Source: an uncultured Gammaproteobacteria bacterium
Lineage (GTDB): Bacteria > Pseudomonadota > Gammaproteobacteria > Arenicellales > JAANXG01
Direction: 5' to 3'
NCBI GenBank assembly: GCA_947258975.1
Contig: CAMYKK010000009.1
Coordinates: 1 to 64,000 of the forward strand
DNA length: 64,000 nt
Below are positions 26,233 to 34,766 of the stretch, in pieces. The position numbers and the translations under genes were made by a program. The notes below the pieces were generated by a model. That model saw only the letters and a program-made list of their open reading frames with translations, did no database searches and was not told the origin of the DNA. Position 1 is the stretch's first letter. Every line of letters starts with the position of its first letter.

Positions 26233-27924
26233 CTACGGGTTTCGTTCCAGCGCGGCGTTCCTACCAACCGACTCTGCGGCTACACGAAGTGCGGCTCCCT
26301 TCGCCGTCATGCGGGATCCTTCGTGCAGCATACGGGCTGAGTCGCCTCGACGCAGTTGATGACATAGGGTGCTCATCCTGCGCGCGTCGTCGTGAATCAC
26401 CCAGGGTGATACACCAGCCGCTGCCGCTCCAGCGGCACATTCTGCAGCCGCCGGGTCATCGGGTGGCACACGCCTCCCGGTCGGCAACGCGACATAACGA
26501 ATACCATGGTGGCGCAGAAACCCGCCGGGAAAGGACCAGCTGGAAAGCAGGTTCGAGTACACATCTGCGGTGCGTTGCTGGAAGTCCGAAACCAGCAACC
26601 GGCACTCGGCGGGAACGGGGCGTGGGGCACCCTGCTCCATGATGTGCACCACGCGTACGGCGTAGCCATCCTTGTCGATCCCGCGGGTGCGCCAATAGTC
26701 GTCGATTCCACCCACCAGAGCCAAGTCGGACCGTTGCGCTTGCACCCTCATGCCAGCATCAAAACGGGTGACTGGTACCAGCGCTACCAGGGTCAGCGTG
26801 ACAACGATCCAGCTGACCGCCGCCGTCCGAGTCCAAGTGCCGCGATCTCTATCCGCCAACAGGACAACAAAGGCTAAACACGCGCCTACCAGTACCGGCC
26901 CGGCCACGCGCCAACCGGACGGTGTGACATTCAGCACCAGCAGAAATCCTGCGGCGCATCCGGTAAGTACACCCGGGAGCACGAGCGCAAGCAGCAGGCG
27001 TGGCCAGTTCCATCCTTTCACAACACCGAGGACAACGGAAAGGACGCCTAGAATTAAGTAAGGCCCCTCCCATTTGGAAAACGCAAGCTCGCGGCCAAGA
27101 TAATAGCCCAGCGCGGGCTGTGTGACATTGGCGAGCATGTTGCTTACCCCATGCCATTTTTCCGCGAGATGAGTGGGATCGAAAATTGACGCAGCTGATG
27201 ACAAACCACGCCCCGCGAACGTGGACACCTGGAGTACCTGAGTGGTGAATAGCATGAAGACCGCGTAGATCCCGATCGACGCGACAACCGGGACCCCGCG
27301 TAGATAAAGTTCCCGGCGTGACATCGAGTCATATTGCAGGTAACGAACGCTCCAGTTTGCGATGAACAACATGACTGGAACGGTCGCATATATCTGGTAA
27401 CCGGCGATCCCGAGTGCCATGAGCAGCGCACCGAGCACCCCCCGGGAACGACCGGGTCGATCCCGCACCAGCCGATAACCCAAAAGCTGCAAGGCGAGGC
27501 CACCGCTGACGGTAAAGATCGAATTCCACAGCGTGATCCCGTTGGCGATGGGGTGAATAACGAGCATCAGGGACAGGCCGAGCGCACCGACGGCGCCGAT
27601 CCCCCAGTCCCTTAGCAGTCCGTAAAACAACCACGCCGCCAGCGACGCGTACAATCCGGCGATCCACTTGGGGACGACGGTCAGCAACAGGTCCGGTCCG
27701 ATCAGTGATTGCCACAGGGTCATATCCACGAGGAAAAGCAAGCGATGTGTGACAATGTTTCCAGTCTGACCGAGGACGAAATCGTCGCGCATGAGCACGT
27801 TCTCGGCGACGGCGTCATGGCGCACCCACCACCAGCACAACCACAACGCCGCAAAGATCAGACTACCGGTAAGTAGCCGCCCCACGCGGCCGGGGCCCCG
27901 GTTATGGCACCCCCCCTCCCCCAT
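26233..27924 (-). CDS. Polytopic membrane protein, GtrII-like glucosyltransferase family
   Basis: About 563 residues from the ATG at 27924 (a GTG at 27996 is also possible). Ten or so hydrophobic segments, for example LTGSLIFAALWLCWWW, AGLYASLAAWLFYGLL, VGALGLSLMLVIH and LLLALVLPGVLTG. An early acidic loop, RDDF in VLMRDDFVLGQTGN, precedes the second helix, and a non-membrane C-terminal part follows. This resembles GtrII-type glucosyltransferases, which decorate O-antigen from a lipid-linked glucose donor; the assignment is tentative and no gtrA/gtrB partner is near. The region looks richer in GC than its surroundings. The last 40 residues are unconvincing and may be read-through into intergenic sequence. 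Confidence 0.65.
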   Translation of the reverse strand: MGEGGCHNRGPGRVGRLLTGSLIFAALWLCWWWVRHDAVAENVLMRDDFVLGQTGNIVTHRLLFLVDMTLWQSLIGPDLLLTVVPKWIAGLYASLAAWLFYGLLRDWGIGAVGALGLSLMLVIHPIANGITLWNSIFTVSGGLALQLLGYRLVRDRPGRSRGVLGALLMALGIAGYQIYATVPVMLFIANWSVRYLQYDSMSRRELYLRGVPVVASIGIYAVFMLFTTQVLQVSTFAGRGLSSAASIFDPTHLAEKWHGVSNMLANVTQPALGYYLGRELAFSKWEGPYLILGVLSVVLGVVKGWNWPRLLLALVLPGVLTGCAAGFLLVLNVTPSGWRVAGPVLVGACLAFVVLLADRDRGTWTRTAAVSWIVVTLTLVALVPVTRFDAGMRVQAQRSDLALVGGIDDYWRTRGIDKDGYAVRVVHIMEQGAPRPVPAECRLLVSDFQQRTADVYSNLLSSWSFPGGFLRHHGIRYVALPTGRRVPPDDPAAAECAAGAAAAGVSPWVIHDDARRMSTLCHQLRRGDSARMLHEGSRMTAKGAALRVAAESVGRNAALERNP

Positions 27925-28315
27925 CGTGTCGCGTCGTCTACGCGACGGCTGGCGGATTCCGGGAACGCCCGGACCTGAGCCGCTACACAGACTCACGTCG
28001 CAACACGCGACTGCCGGCGACGGGATCGACCATCTTCACGATTCGCAAGCCGCAATCGGTGCCGGACTCAGGATCGCGCGCACGTCGAGGTCTGTTCGAA
28101 CAAGGGATGGCAAACGCTTTGTGCTGCAACGCTATGAGATGACTGCTACGATCGGTTGGTGGTGATGATCCCCCCCTGCGGGACTGAGATCAAGCCATTT
28201 TGCGTCTATCCCGGATACTGCACCAAGGATTCCGGAAGCTGGCGAACGGACTTGCGCTGCGCGTAGTCCCAGGTTCAAGCGACTGAACGCCGCGCTGGTG
28301 AAATCTTCGGGTCAA
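27925..28315. other. Gene-free gap with possible half repeat
   Basis: About 390 bases without a gene I can support. TGCACCAAGG at 28217-28226 equals the outer end of the TIR elements, and TTGCGCTGCGCGTAG follows about 26 bases later, similar to the palindrome beside copies 1 and 3. Arms are incomplete, so this is at most a fragment. Confidence 0.35.
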
Positions 28316-30022
28316 TCAGTCACGCGGCGGCGGAGCTAGCAATAGTTGCGCGAATGATGTAGTGCGTTCCATCAGACGCAGGGGAGTCGCGGCACGGGGG
28401 ACACCGTCCACATCGACGACGAAAAGTTTTTCTCCGGGTTGATTTATACCGCGAGACACGATCAAGGAAGTCGGCGATTTGAGGGCCTGATTACCCGGCA
28501 ACATCAGGCCTTCGAAGTACATGCTGTGAGATTCCCGTTTTATCGCTACTGCCCGAGCCTCGGGTCCCAGCATTTCGATGCCCAAATCCATGCCCGCATC
28601 GCTTAGACAGCGTAGCCACCGGACGACGCCGACACGCCACCTTTTGTCAATCGGCTCCTGGATGGCAATCACGTCACCAACATGCACCTGCAAAGATGAA
28701 GGTCTGGTTACATGCAAACACATGCCGGATGCGCTCTCGTTCTTCGTCCGGCAGGCATGAATCTGATGCACGACGCGGCTCTGCCACGAGTTGGACTCTG
28801 TACGATCTACACCAGTGTCATTTGCAGGCGCCCCGAGGTCGAGTTCACTCAAATCGATATATCGCTCGGCATCGTCATTGGATGACGGTGAACCGGTATC
28901 GGATTGCTCATCAGATTCGGGATTGCGGACGTCGGGGCCCGCTGCCAGCCGTTTTTCTCCGTTCATATAATAGTGGATGGAACTCACACCACAACAAAGC
29001 GAAATCTGCACGTCCTTCTCTATACGCAGGGATCGTCGTTTCGATTTTACACCGGTCAAAAAGCGTCCCACCCGCCTAAGCAGATCTACGTCATTCGCGT
29101 CAACCCCGATCTTCACCATGGTGCTTGACAGCGAGCCCAGCGCCAAATCGTGCTTTAAATTGCGCAGCACACTGTGAACCTCGCGCAGCACATCAAGGGC
29201 ATTCAGTAACCTTAGATGGTCAGTCGCCTCCACGGGTTGTGTCTTGATAGCCGGAACGGGCGGAGAATCTGAGTTCACACTGATGATGAAGCGGCCAGTA
29301 GGATCTTTTTTTACAACTTCGGAACTGATCTGCGCACTGCTCTGCCAATGAAGGAAAAGCTTGTACATTTTTATGCATTCATCTTGTAACAGCCCATAGG
29401 GATGGCACGCCCCAAGCAAACAAATCTGTTGATAGCTGTCGGTAATCGTGCACAGTCCATCCGGCGAGTTGGAATCAGGCGCGGCTATGGGGAAATTCAG
29501 CAACCGATGATTTTCTGCATAAAGATAGATGTGATGCAGTTCCCTCCATACACCCGCGGGGCAGGTCGCGTATGTTTGATAGGCGTTTACCAACACCTGC
29601 CCCAAAAAGTGGGTCGCCCTCTGTAACGCCAGCACCAGGTCCGCCTTATTCGACTTGCCCTTGTCGCTGATGTCGTTGGCAACAATCTTATAGCCGTTGG
29701 CCACCTCGGTCAGCAGCTTTGCCACCAGGGAATACAATTCGAGACTTCGTCCCGATAGTGGATAGGACAAGGTCGCAGAATCCTGCCGCAATACCTCAGC
29801 GGCGGCGATTACGGGCTCCCGATACAGCTCCATGATGCTGAGCCGGTTTTCCGCGTCCAAGGAGGTGCGATTTTGGCCGAACAACGCCTGCAAAAGCCGC
29901 TCGGCACTGTCACGTGCACTGGCCCTGGGCAGGGACGCCAGCCAATGCTCAACTCGGCGTGGACGGACTTCAGCGGCTAATGGTCTTCTTGCTCGAATTT
30001 TCGGTACCGAAACCGCAAGCAC
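28316..30022 (-). CDS. PilZ-family protein of unknown role
   Basis: 568 residues, cytosolic. The N-terminal half (VEHWLASLPRASARDSAERL, then LSIMELYREPV, LTEVANGYKIV) matches a family found in beta- and gammaproteobacteria whose C-terminus is annotated as PilZ, a cyclic-di-GMP-binding barrel. Here the C-terminal part reads VGDVIAIQEPIDKRWRVGVV, then LGIEMLGPEA. The RxxxR plus (D/N)xSxxG pair of classic PilZ is not evident, so nucleotide binding is unproven. An acidic linker (ESDEQSDTGSPSSNDDAE) joins the parts. The start is a GTG; the frame stays open about 100 bases further up but has no ATG, GTG or TTG there. It is divergent from fdxA. Confidence 0.65.
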   Translation of the reverse strand: MLAVSVPKIRARRPLAAEVRPRRVEHWLASLPRASARDSAERLLQALFGQNRTSLDAENRLSIMELYREPVIAAAEVLRQDSATLSYPLSGRSLELYSLVAKLLTEVANGYKIVANDISDKGKSNKADLVLALQRATHFLGQVLVNAYQTYATCPAGVWRELHHIYLYAENHRLLNFPIAAPDSNSPDGLCTITDSYQQICLLGACHPYGLLQDECIKMYKLFLHWQSSAQISSEVVKKDPTGRFIISVNSDSPPVPAIKTQPVEATDHLRLLNALDVLREVHSVLRNLKHDLALGSLSSTMVKIGVDANDVDLLRRVGRFLTGVKSKRRSLRIEKDVQISLCCGVSSIHYYMNGEKRLAAGPDVRNPESDEQSDTGSPSSNDDAERYIDLSELDLGAPANDTGVDRTESNSWQSRVVHQIHACRTKNESASGMCLHVTRPSSLQVHVGDVIAIQEPIDKRWRVGVVRWLRCLSDAGMDLGIEMLGPEARAVAIKRESHSMYFEGLMLPGNQALKSPTSLIVSRGINQPGEKLFVVDVDGVPRAATPLRLMERTTSFAQLLLAPPPRD

Positions 30023-30218
30023 TGTGGACGTTTTTCGCCTATCGAGATAGATGCTTTCAATATCTGAGCATAGCAGAAGTTGATCGGTAATAGACCGCTC
30101 AACTGCGTAAAAATACAGTTAGTCGGAGATATTAGCGTTTACCCATTGGAACCGAAACCGTAAAATACCGCCGCTTTACCCATGCTGGTTGCGAATCACA
30201 CATCCCTGGAGTCTCACT

Positions 30219-30542
30219 ATGACCTATGTGGTCACGGAATCCTGTATAAAATGCAAGTACACTGACTGCGTGGAAGTCTGCCCGGTGGACTGCTTTCATG
30301 AAGGCCCAAACTTCTTGGTCATTGACCCCGAAGAATGCATCGACTGCAGTCTGTGCGAGCCGGAGTGCCCGATCGACGCCATCTACGCCGAAGATGACGT
30401 TCCCCAAGGACAAGACAAATTTCTGGAGTTGAATGCCGAGCTGTCCAAGGAGTGGCCGGTGTTAACGGAAAAGAAGCCGGCACCCCCCGATGCCGCTGAT
30501 TGGGAGAACGTCTCCGATAAACTGCAGTATCTTGATCGCTAG
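30219..30542 (+). CDS. fdxA: 7Fe-8S ferredoxin FdxA
   Basis: A soluble electron carrier with one [3Fe-4S] and one [4Fe-4S] cluster. 107 residues, nearly the same sequence as Azotobacter-type FdxA. Cysteines are at 9, 12, 17, 21 and 25 ([17 protein letters not shown]) and 40, 43, 46 and 50 ([12 protein letters not shown]). The long C-terminal tail ([15 protein letters not shown]) is typical. The ATG at 30219 has TGGAG eight bases upstream. A small stem (GACTTA/TAAGTC at 30553-30567) follows the stop without a T run. Confidence 0.94.
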   Translation: MTYVVTESCIKCKYTDCVEVCPVDCFHEGPNFLVIDPEECIDCSLCEPECPIDAIYAEDDVPQGQDKFLELNAELSKEWPVLTEKKPAPPDAADWENVSDKLQYLDR

Positions 30543-30591
30543 CAGTCAGCCGGACTTAGGATAAGTCTACTGCGGCGGCGGGACAGGCGGG

Positions 30592-31077
30592 TCAGTCCCG
30601 AAAATTGACATATTGCACCGGCAATCCGAGCTGCGCATCACGCAACATGGCGATTACCGCCTGAAGATCATCACGCTTCTTACCCGACACCCTAACCTGT
30701 TGACCCTGGATCGCGGCCTGCACTTTGCATTTGTTCTGCTTTATCATCTTAACGATCTTTCTTGCGGATTCCGCATCGATGCCGTGGCGAATTAAGATAT
30801 CCTGCTTTGCTTTGCCGCTCGCGGTGGATTGGACCTCGTGTTCGGCTAGGCAATCCAAATCCACGTTGCGTTTCGCCATCCTGGCAAACAGGATATCCCG
30901 GGCCTGACCGAGTTTATATTCGTCATCCGCATACACGGTTAAATGTTCCTGATCCTGTTCCACGCGGGAGTCGCTGCCTTTGAAGTCATAACGATTGGTA
31001 ATTTCCCGGTTCGCCTGATCCACGGCATTACGCACTTCTTGCCAATCGACCTCGGACACCACATCAAATGACGGCAT
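30592..31077 (-). CDS. yajQ: YajQ family nucleotide-binding protein
   Basis: A 161-residue protein of the YajQ family; some members bind cyclic-di-GMP and act as transcription co-regulators, others were reported to bind nucleic acid. Family hallmarks: MPSFDVVSEVDWQEVRNAVD, ITNRYDFKGSDSRVE and the closing VQYVNFRD. The start ATG has a perfect GGAGGT upstream. It converges on fdxA. Confidence 0.94.
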   Translation of the reverse strand: MPSFDVVSEVDWQEVRNAVDQANREITNRYDFKGSDSRVEQDQEHLTVYADDEYKLGQARDILFARMAKRNVDLDCLAEHEVQSTASGKAKQDILIRHGIDAESARKIVKMIKQNKCKVQAAIQGQQVRVSGKKRDDLQAVIAMLRDAQLGLPVQYVNFRD

Positions 31078-31281
31078 CGATCTACCTCCACCCGTTAACC
31101 AACGAAACGCTGCGATCATAACAGCGTCCGCGCTTCGTCCAAAGGCCGTTGAGCGGCTGCTCTACGCAACCGTGGTGGACCAAGCCACCGTCCCCCCCGC
31201 CTTACCTGCCGAGCAGGCATCTAACCCGCATGGTGCGCCAAGGATCACGGAGTCAGGACCGGGGTCGTCCCGCACCGCTGC

Positions 31282-31383
31282 GTGCCAAGCAACAAAAGGC
31301 ATCGAATGCCTCTATTTCCTCGCGCAAAGGCTGGGGGTCTCACCAGTGTATACCCATACATAGGGGCGCCGCGCCGTGGTGCA
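31282..31383. repeat. TIR element copy 5, weak
   Basis: The left part (GTGCCAAGC at 31282, then CCTCTATTTCCTCGCG and CTGGGGGTCTC) and the right part (ACATAGGGGCGCC ... GTGGTGCA ending at 31382) follow the order and sense of the best copy but are more diverged. It lies in the 413-base gap 31078-31490, which otherwise holds no gene. GCGCCAAGGATCACGG at 31232 is another partial end. TATACT at 31425-31430 could be the -10 of the transglycosylase gene, but no good -35 is seen. Confidence 0.4.
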
Positions 31384-31490
31384 CTATCGGCGCTAACTGT
31401 CTCCCCATGCGGCGTTTTTGCGGTTATACTTATTCTCAATACCAGCTACAACAAAGGTTTTAATATCAATGACTTTCGCTTGTTTCCGTG

Positions 31491-32117
31491 ATGCGATTCT
31501 GGTTCTGGTCAACTAATTCAGCAGCTGTGGTCGGCGCCACCTTGTTTTACCTCAGCGTGGCCTGGGCAGCGAACATCTACGTTTATGAGCGCAGCGATGG
31601 CTCGCGGTTGATCACCGATCATCGTCATCTGGAGGCGGGGTATCGTCTCATCAAGAGTTATGGCGTTGATAACGACGGGTGGGCGACCAATCGTTCTCGT
31701 CGGTCGCGCCGGCTGCGGCCGATTCCTTCGCGCTTCGACCCGTTGATCCGTTATACCGCGTCACAATTTGGTGTCGATGCCGCCCTCGTCAAAGCCGTGG
31801 TACATGTTGAATCGGGATTTGATCCCCATGCGGTTTCTGCCAAGGGTGCCTCGGGGTTGATGCAATTGATGCCGCAAACCGCCAGCCGGTACGGTGTGCA
31901 GAAAGTCTTCGATCCACGCCAAAACATCACCGGGGGAGTGCGGTACTTACGCGATTTGCTCAGTGAGTTTTCAGGAAGCATGCAGTTAGCGTTGGCCGGC
32001 TACAACGCCGGAGAAAACGCGGTGCTTAGATACAATGGGGTCCCGCCGTATCCCGAAACCAGAGGCTATGTTGCCCGGGTGATGTCACTGTATCAGCATT
32101 ACCAAGTACGCCGCTAA
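31491..32117 (+). CDS. Lytic transglycosylase, SLT domain
   Basis: A periplasmic enzyme cleaving peptidoglycan glycan strands with formation of 1,6-anhydroMurNAc. 208 residues. N-terminal signal sequence ending near AWA-A, a short DUF4124-like segment (NIYVYERSDGSRLITDH), then the catalytic domain with the general acid Glu in HVESGFDPHAVS and the motifs GASGLMQLMPQTA and ALAGYNAGENAV. The ATG at 31491 is preferred over the GTG just before it. It converges on pgpA with a seven-base gap. Confidence 0.93.
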   Translation: MRFWFWSTNSAAVVGATLFYLSVAWAANIYVYERSDGSRLITDHRHLEAGYRLIKSYGVDNDGWATNRSRRSRRLRPIPSRFDPLIRYTASQFGVDAALVKAVVHVESGFDPHAVSAKGASGLMQLMPQTASRYGVQKVFDPRQNITGGVRYLRDLLSEFSGSMQLALAGYNAGENAVLRYNGVPPYPETRGYVARVMSLYQHYQVRR

Positions 32118-32124
32118 GTTTAGT

Positions 32125-32604
32125 TCACCATCCCAAAGCGATCCCCAGCTGTAACACCGCTGCGGTGTAAACTCCGGCCATAACGTCGTCGATCATCACT
32201 CCGAAACCGCCGGTGACATGACGGTCCAGCCAACCGATGGGCCAGGGTTTGAGAATGTCGAACGCGCGGAACAGCACGAACCCAGCGACGATTACCGGCC
32301 ATGTGATGGGCGCCCCGACCATAGCAAGCATATAGCCCACCACCTCATCCCAAACGATGACCGGGTGGTCGTGTACCCCAAGGTAGCGTGTAGTCTCGTC
32401 ACATACCCACACACCCAGCCCAAACAGACCCACGATCAGCATGACATAAACCCACAGCGGCAGCACCGCCGTGACGAATAGCAGAGGTACGGCCGTCAAC
32501 GTGCCGGCGGTACCAGGGGCGCGCGGTACCAGTCCGCTGCCGAAGCCGATTGCCACCAGCCGCAGCGGATGTTTCAGAAGTCCGCGCGCGTCTATCGCGG
32601 ACAT
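32125..32604 (-). CDS. pgpA: Phosphatidylglycerophosphatase A
   Basis: Dephosphorylates phosphatidylglycerophosphate to phosphatidylglycerol at the inner membrane. 159 residues. Motifs: GSGLVPRAPGTAGTL, VIVWDEVVGYML and FRAFDILKPWPIGWLD, then GGFGVMIDDVMAGVY; the conserved acidic residues bind metal. Several hydrophobic helices. The ATG at 32604 follows the thiL stop by seven bases. Last gene of the rib-nusB-thiL-pgpA run. Confidence 0.94.
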   Translation of the reverse strand: MSAIDARGLLKHPLRLVAIGFGSGLVPRAPGTAGTLTAVPLLFVTAVLPLWVYVMLIVGLFGLGVWVCDETTRYLGVHDHPVIVWDEVVGYMLAMVGAPITWPVIVAGFVLFRAFDILKPWPIGWLDRHVTGGFGVMIDDVMAGVYTAAVLQLGIALGW

Positions 32605-32611
32605 AGGATTT

Positions 32612-33571
32612 TTAGGTCCGGAAATGCGCGTAACCCGTGGTTTTGGGTGCAAACCTGTGGCCGTCTCTATCCACGAAGTGGATATCGGAGTCGGTGGTCA
32701 TGGTGCCAACCCGGGAAACTGCCACATTGCATTGCGCCGCAAGACACATGATCTCGCTGTGATGATCGGGCACTGCGGTGAAACACAACTCGTAGTCGTC
32801 GCCGGCGCTGAGAGCCGCCTCCCAGCCGATGTCTTCAAAGTGAGCCTGATAGACGGTTGACAGCGGCAGATGCGTCAGCAATAACTCCGCGCCTGCGTCA
32901 CTTCGCGCCGCGAGGTGTCCTAGATCGGCGGCCAATCCATCCGATATATCTATCGCGGCACTGGCCAGCGTTCGCAGCCGCTCACCCAATTCGACCCGGG
33001 GCCGAGGGTAATCAAAGGCCTCACGCACCGCCGCCGCTTGGTCCCGCGACAGGTCTAGTGCGCCATTGGCGTGCATCAAGGCCAATCCCGCATCGCCCAC
33101 ACTTCCAGTGACGTAGATATGGTCGCCCGGTTTCGCCCCGCTCCGCCGCATGGCCATCCCCCGCGGTACCCGTCCACTGAGTTGCACCATGACCGTTAAC
33201 GGACCTTGGGCGGTGTCACCGCCCACAAGGTCAACGCTGTGCTGTCGTGCCAATGCAAAAAAACCGGCGCCGAAACGCGCCAACCAGGATTCATCAAGCG
33301 CGGGCATCACCAAGCCCAACGTCGCCCATGCCGGCGTTGCCCCCATGGCCGCCAGATCACTCAAATTGACCGCAAGGGCTTTGTGGCCCACGGAGTGGGC
33401 GTCGGCGGATTCATGGAAGTGCACACCGGCAACCAACACGTCGACGGTAGTGACCAACTGGTGTCCCCCAGGGACGATCGTGATTGCCGCATCATCCCCA
33501 ATGCCTAAAGCCACATCCGATCGCGTCGCAGGCCGGTTAAAATATTTGTCGATGAGAGAGAATTCGTCCAA
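32612..33571 (-). CDS. thiL: Thiamine-monophosphate kinase
   Basis: Phosphorylates thiamine monophosphate to the active cofactor thiamine pyrophosphate. 319 residues. PurM-like ATP-binding motifs: DVALGIGDDAA near the N-terminus, VNLSDLAAMGATP, LVGGDTAQGP and DISDGLAADLGHLA. The start appears to be TTG at 33571 (DEFSLIDKYFNR), the only position that gives the family N-terminus; no ATG or GTG is in frame close by. About 185 bases with a repeat element separate it from nusB. Confidence 0.93.
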   Translation of the reverse strand: MDEFSLIDKYFNRPATRSDVALGIGDDAAITIVPGGHQLVTTVDVLVAGVHFHESADAHSVGHKALAVNLSDLAAMGATPAWATLGLVMPALDESWLARFGAGFFALARQHSVDLVGGDTAQGPLTVMVQLSGRVPRGMAMRRSGAKPGDHIYVTGSVGDAGLALMHANGALDLSRDQAAAVREAFDYPRPRVELGERLRTLASAAIDISDGLAADLGHLAARSDAGAELLLTHLPLSTVYQAHFEDIGWEAALSAGDDYELCFTAVPDHHSEIMCLAAQCNVAVSRVGTMTTDSDIHFVDRDGHRFAPKTTGYAHFRT

Positions 33572-33632
33572 ACGGCCGCTAGCCCGGATATGGCGCCAAG
33601 GATTCTGGTTGACGGCGACGGGGACGGGACGG

Positions 33633-33742
33633 CCCCACCCTTATTGTTGCCAAGATACCTGGAGGGTCGTTTTTAGTCATTTCTAAAACGCGTAGCTGCG
33701 GTCGTTTCCTATGCGCTATACGAATAGGAGCGGGGCGCCTGG
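33633..33742. repeat. TIR element copy 6
   Basis: The left arm, 33633-33669, aligns with 11548-11584 at 25 of 37 positions, mostly transitions, including the shared TTGCCAAGATACCTGG region. The right arm GAATAGGAGCGGGG at 33722-33735 pairs imperfectly with it. Upstream GCGCCAAGGATTCTGG at 33591 may be the outer end. It sits between nusB and thiL. Confidence 0.65.
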
Positions 33743-33756
33743 AAGCCCAATACGGG

Positions 33757-34236
33757 TTAATCTTTGAGTGCGGTCCCGGGTTCGTTCAACGCCTCCGTTG
33801 TTAACCCGGAGGGGCTTTGCTCCGGCCTTGGCCGTAGTCTTTCTGCTAACTTATCGAGTACACCATTTACGAATTTATAAGCGTATTCAGCGCTAAAAGT
33901 CTTCGCCAGCTCAACGGCTTCGTTGATGATGACTTTTGTCGGAATATCGTGTTGATACTCCAATTCGTAAGCGCCGATACGCAAGATGACGCGTTCGACC
34001 GGATCGACACTAGCGAATTCGCGATCAAGACAAGGCTGCAGATTTGCCACGATTTCCTGCCGGTACAGCGGAACGTCACGAACCAAGGTATGAAAATAAG
34101 CTCGATCGATACCTTCCAAGTCGTGCTGCTGAATGAAGTGCGCTTCAATGTCGTCAGGGTCTTGCTCGGTCAGGTCCCACTGGTAGAGCGCTTGTACTGC
34201 CGCCTGTCGCGCCGCATGTCGGCTACCGCCTGCCAT
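33757..34236 (-). CDS. nusB: Transcription antitermination factor NusB
   Basis: With NusE binds boxA RNA and promotes antitermination on rRNA operons. 159 residues, all helical: ARQAAVQALYQWDLTEQDPD at the N-terminus, then LRIGAYELEYQHDIPTKVII and NEAVELAKTFS, and FVNGVLDKLA. The start ATG has GGAGGA upstream. It follows ribH, the classical arrangement; its partner SuhB is also encoded in this window. Confidence 0.95.
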   Translation of the reverse strand: MAGGSRHAARQAAVQALYQWDLTEQDPDDIEAHFIQQHDLEGIDRAYFHTLVRDVPLYRQEIVANLQPCLDREFASVDPVERVILRIGAYELEYQHDIPTKVIINEAVELAKTFSAEYAYKFVNGVLDKLAERLRPRPEQSPSGLTTEALNEPGTALKD

Positions 34237-34273
34237 TTTCCTCCACCCGTGTCCGGATACGTGTTGACGATGT

Positions 34274-34750
34274 CTACTCCCTGAGTTGCTTCAAGACGTT
34301 CACCATCTCCAAAGCCGCGATCGCGGCATCTGCACCTTTGTTACCTGCCTTGGTTCCCGCGCGCTCAACCGCTTGCTCAATAGTATCTACGGTCAACACC
34401 CCGAAGCCAATCGGAATATCGCAATCCATGCTCACCTTTGCGATCCCTCTCGCGCACCCTCCGGCAACAAAGTCAAAATGTGGTGTCGCGCCGCGAATGA
34501 TCGCGCCCAACGCAACTAACGCATCGAAATTACCTGACTCAGCCAGCGTTTTTGCCGCGAGGGGGACTTCGTAGGCGCCGGGTACGCGTACGATGTGCAT
34601 GTTAGCACGATCCACGCCGTGCCGTTGCAAAGTATCGACCGCCGCTTCCAGCAGCCGTTCGCTGATGAAACCGTTAAACCGGCTGACTATTAATGCAAAC
34701 CGCGCATTGCGCGCAATCAATTCTCCCTCAATTAGCTTGATATCTTTCAT
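34274..34750 (-). CDS. ribH: 6,7-dimethyl-8-ribityllumazine synthase
   Basis: Condenses the ribityl-pyrimidine with dihydroxybutanone phosphate, the penultimate step to riboflavin. 158 residues. Motifs: [45 protein letters not shown] and IPIGFGVLT. Sixteen bases after ribBA in the riboflavin operon. Confidence 0.96.
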   Translation of the reverse strand: MKDIKLIEGELIARNARFALIVSRFNGFISERLLEAAVDTLQRHGVDRANMHIVRVPGAYEVPLAAKTLAESGNFDALVALGAIIRGATPHFDFVAGGCARGIAKVSMDCDIPIGFGVLTVDTIEQAVERAGTKAGNKGADAAIAALEMVNVLKQLRE

Positions 34751-34766
34751 TTTCGATCCAACATGC

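Noticed and set aside
27791-28165. Plus-strand open frame of 124 codons
   Set aside because: It lies mostly opposite the GtrII-like gene and reads low-complexity Arg/Pro/His sequence typical of antisense frames in GC-rich DNA.
28190-28270. Seventh TIR element copy
   Set aside because: The outer end TGCACCAAGG is present but the inner arms cannot be aligned in the right order; noted only as a possible fragment.
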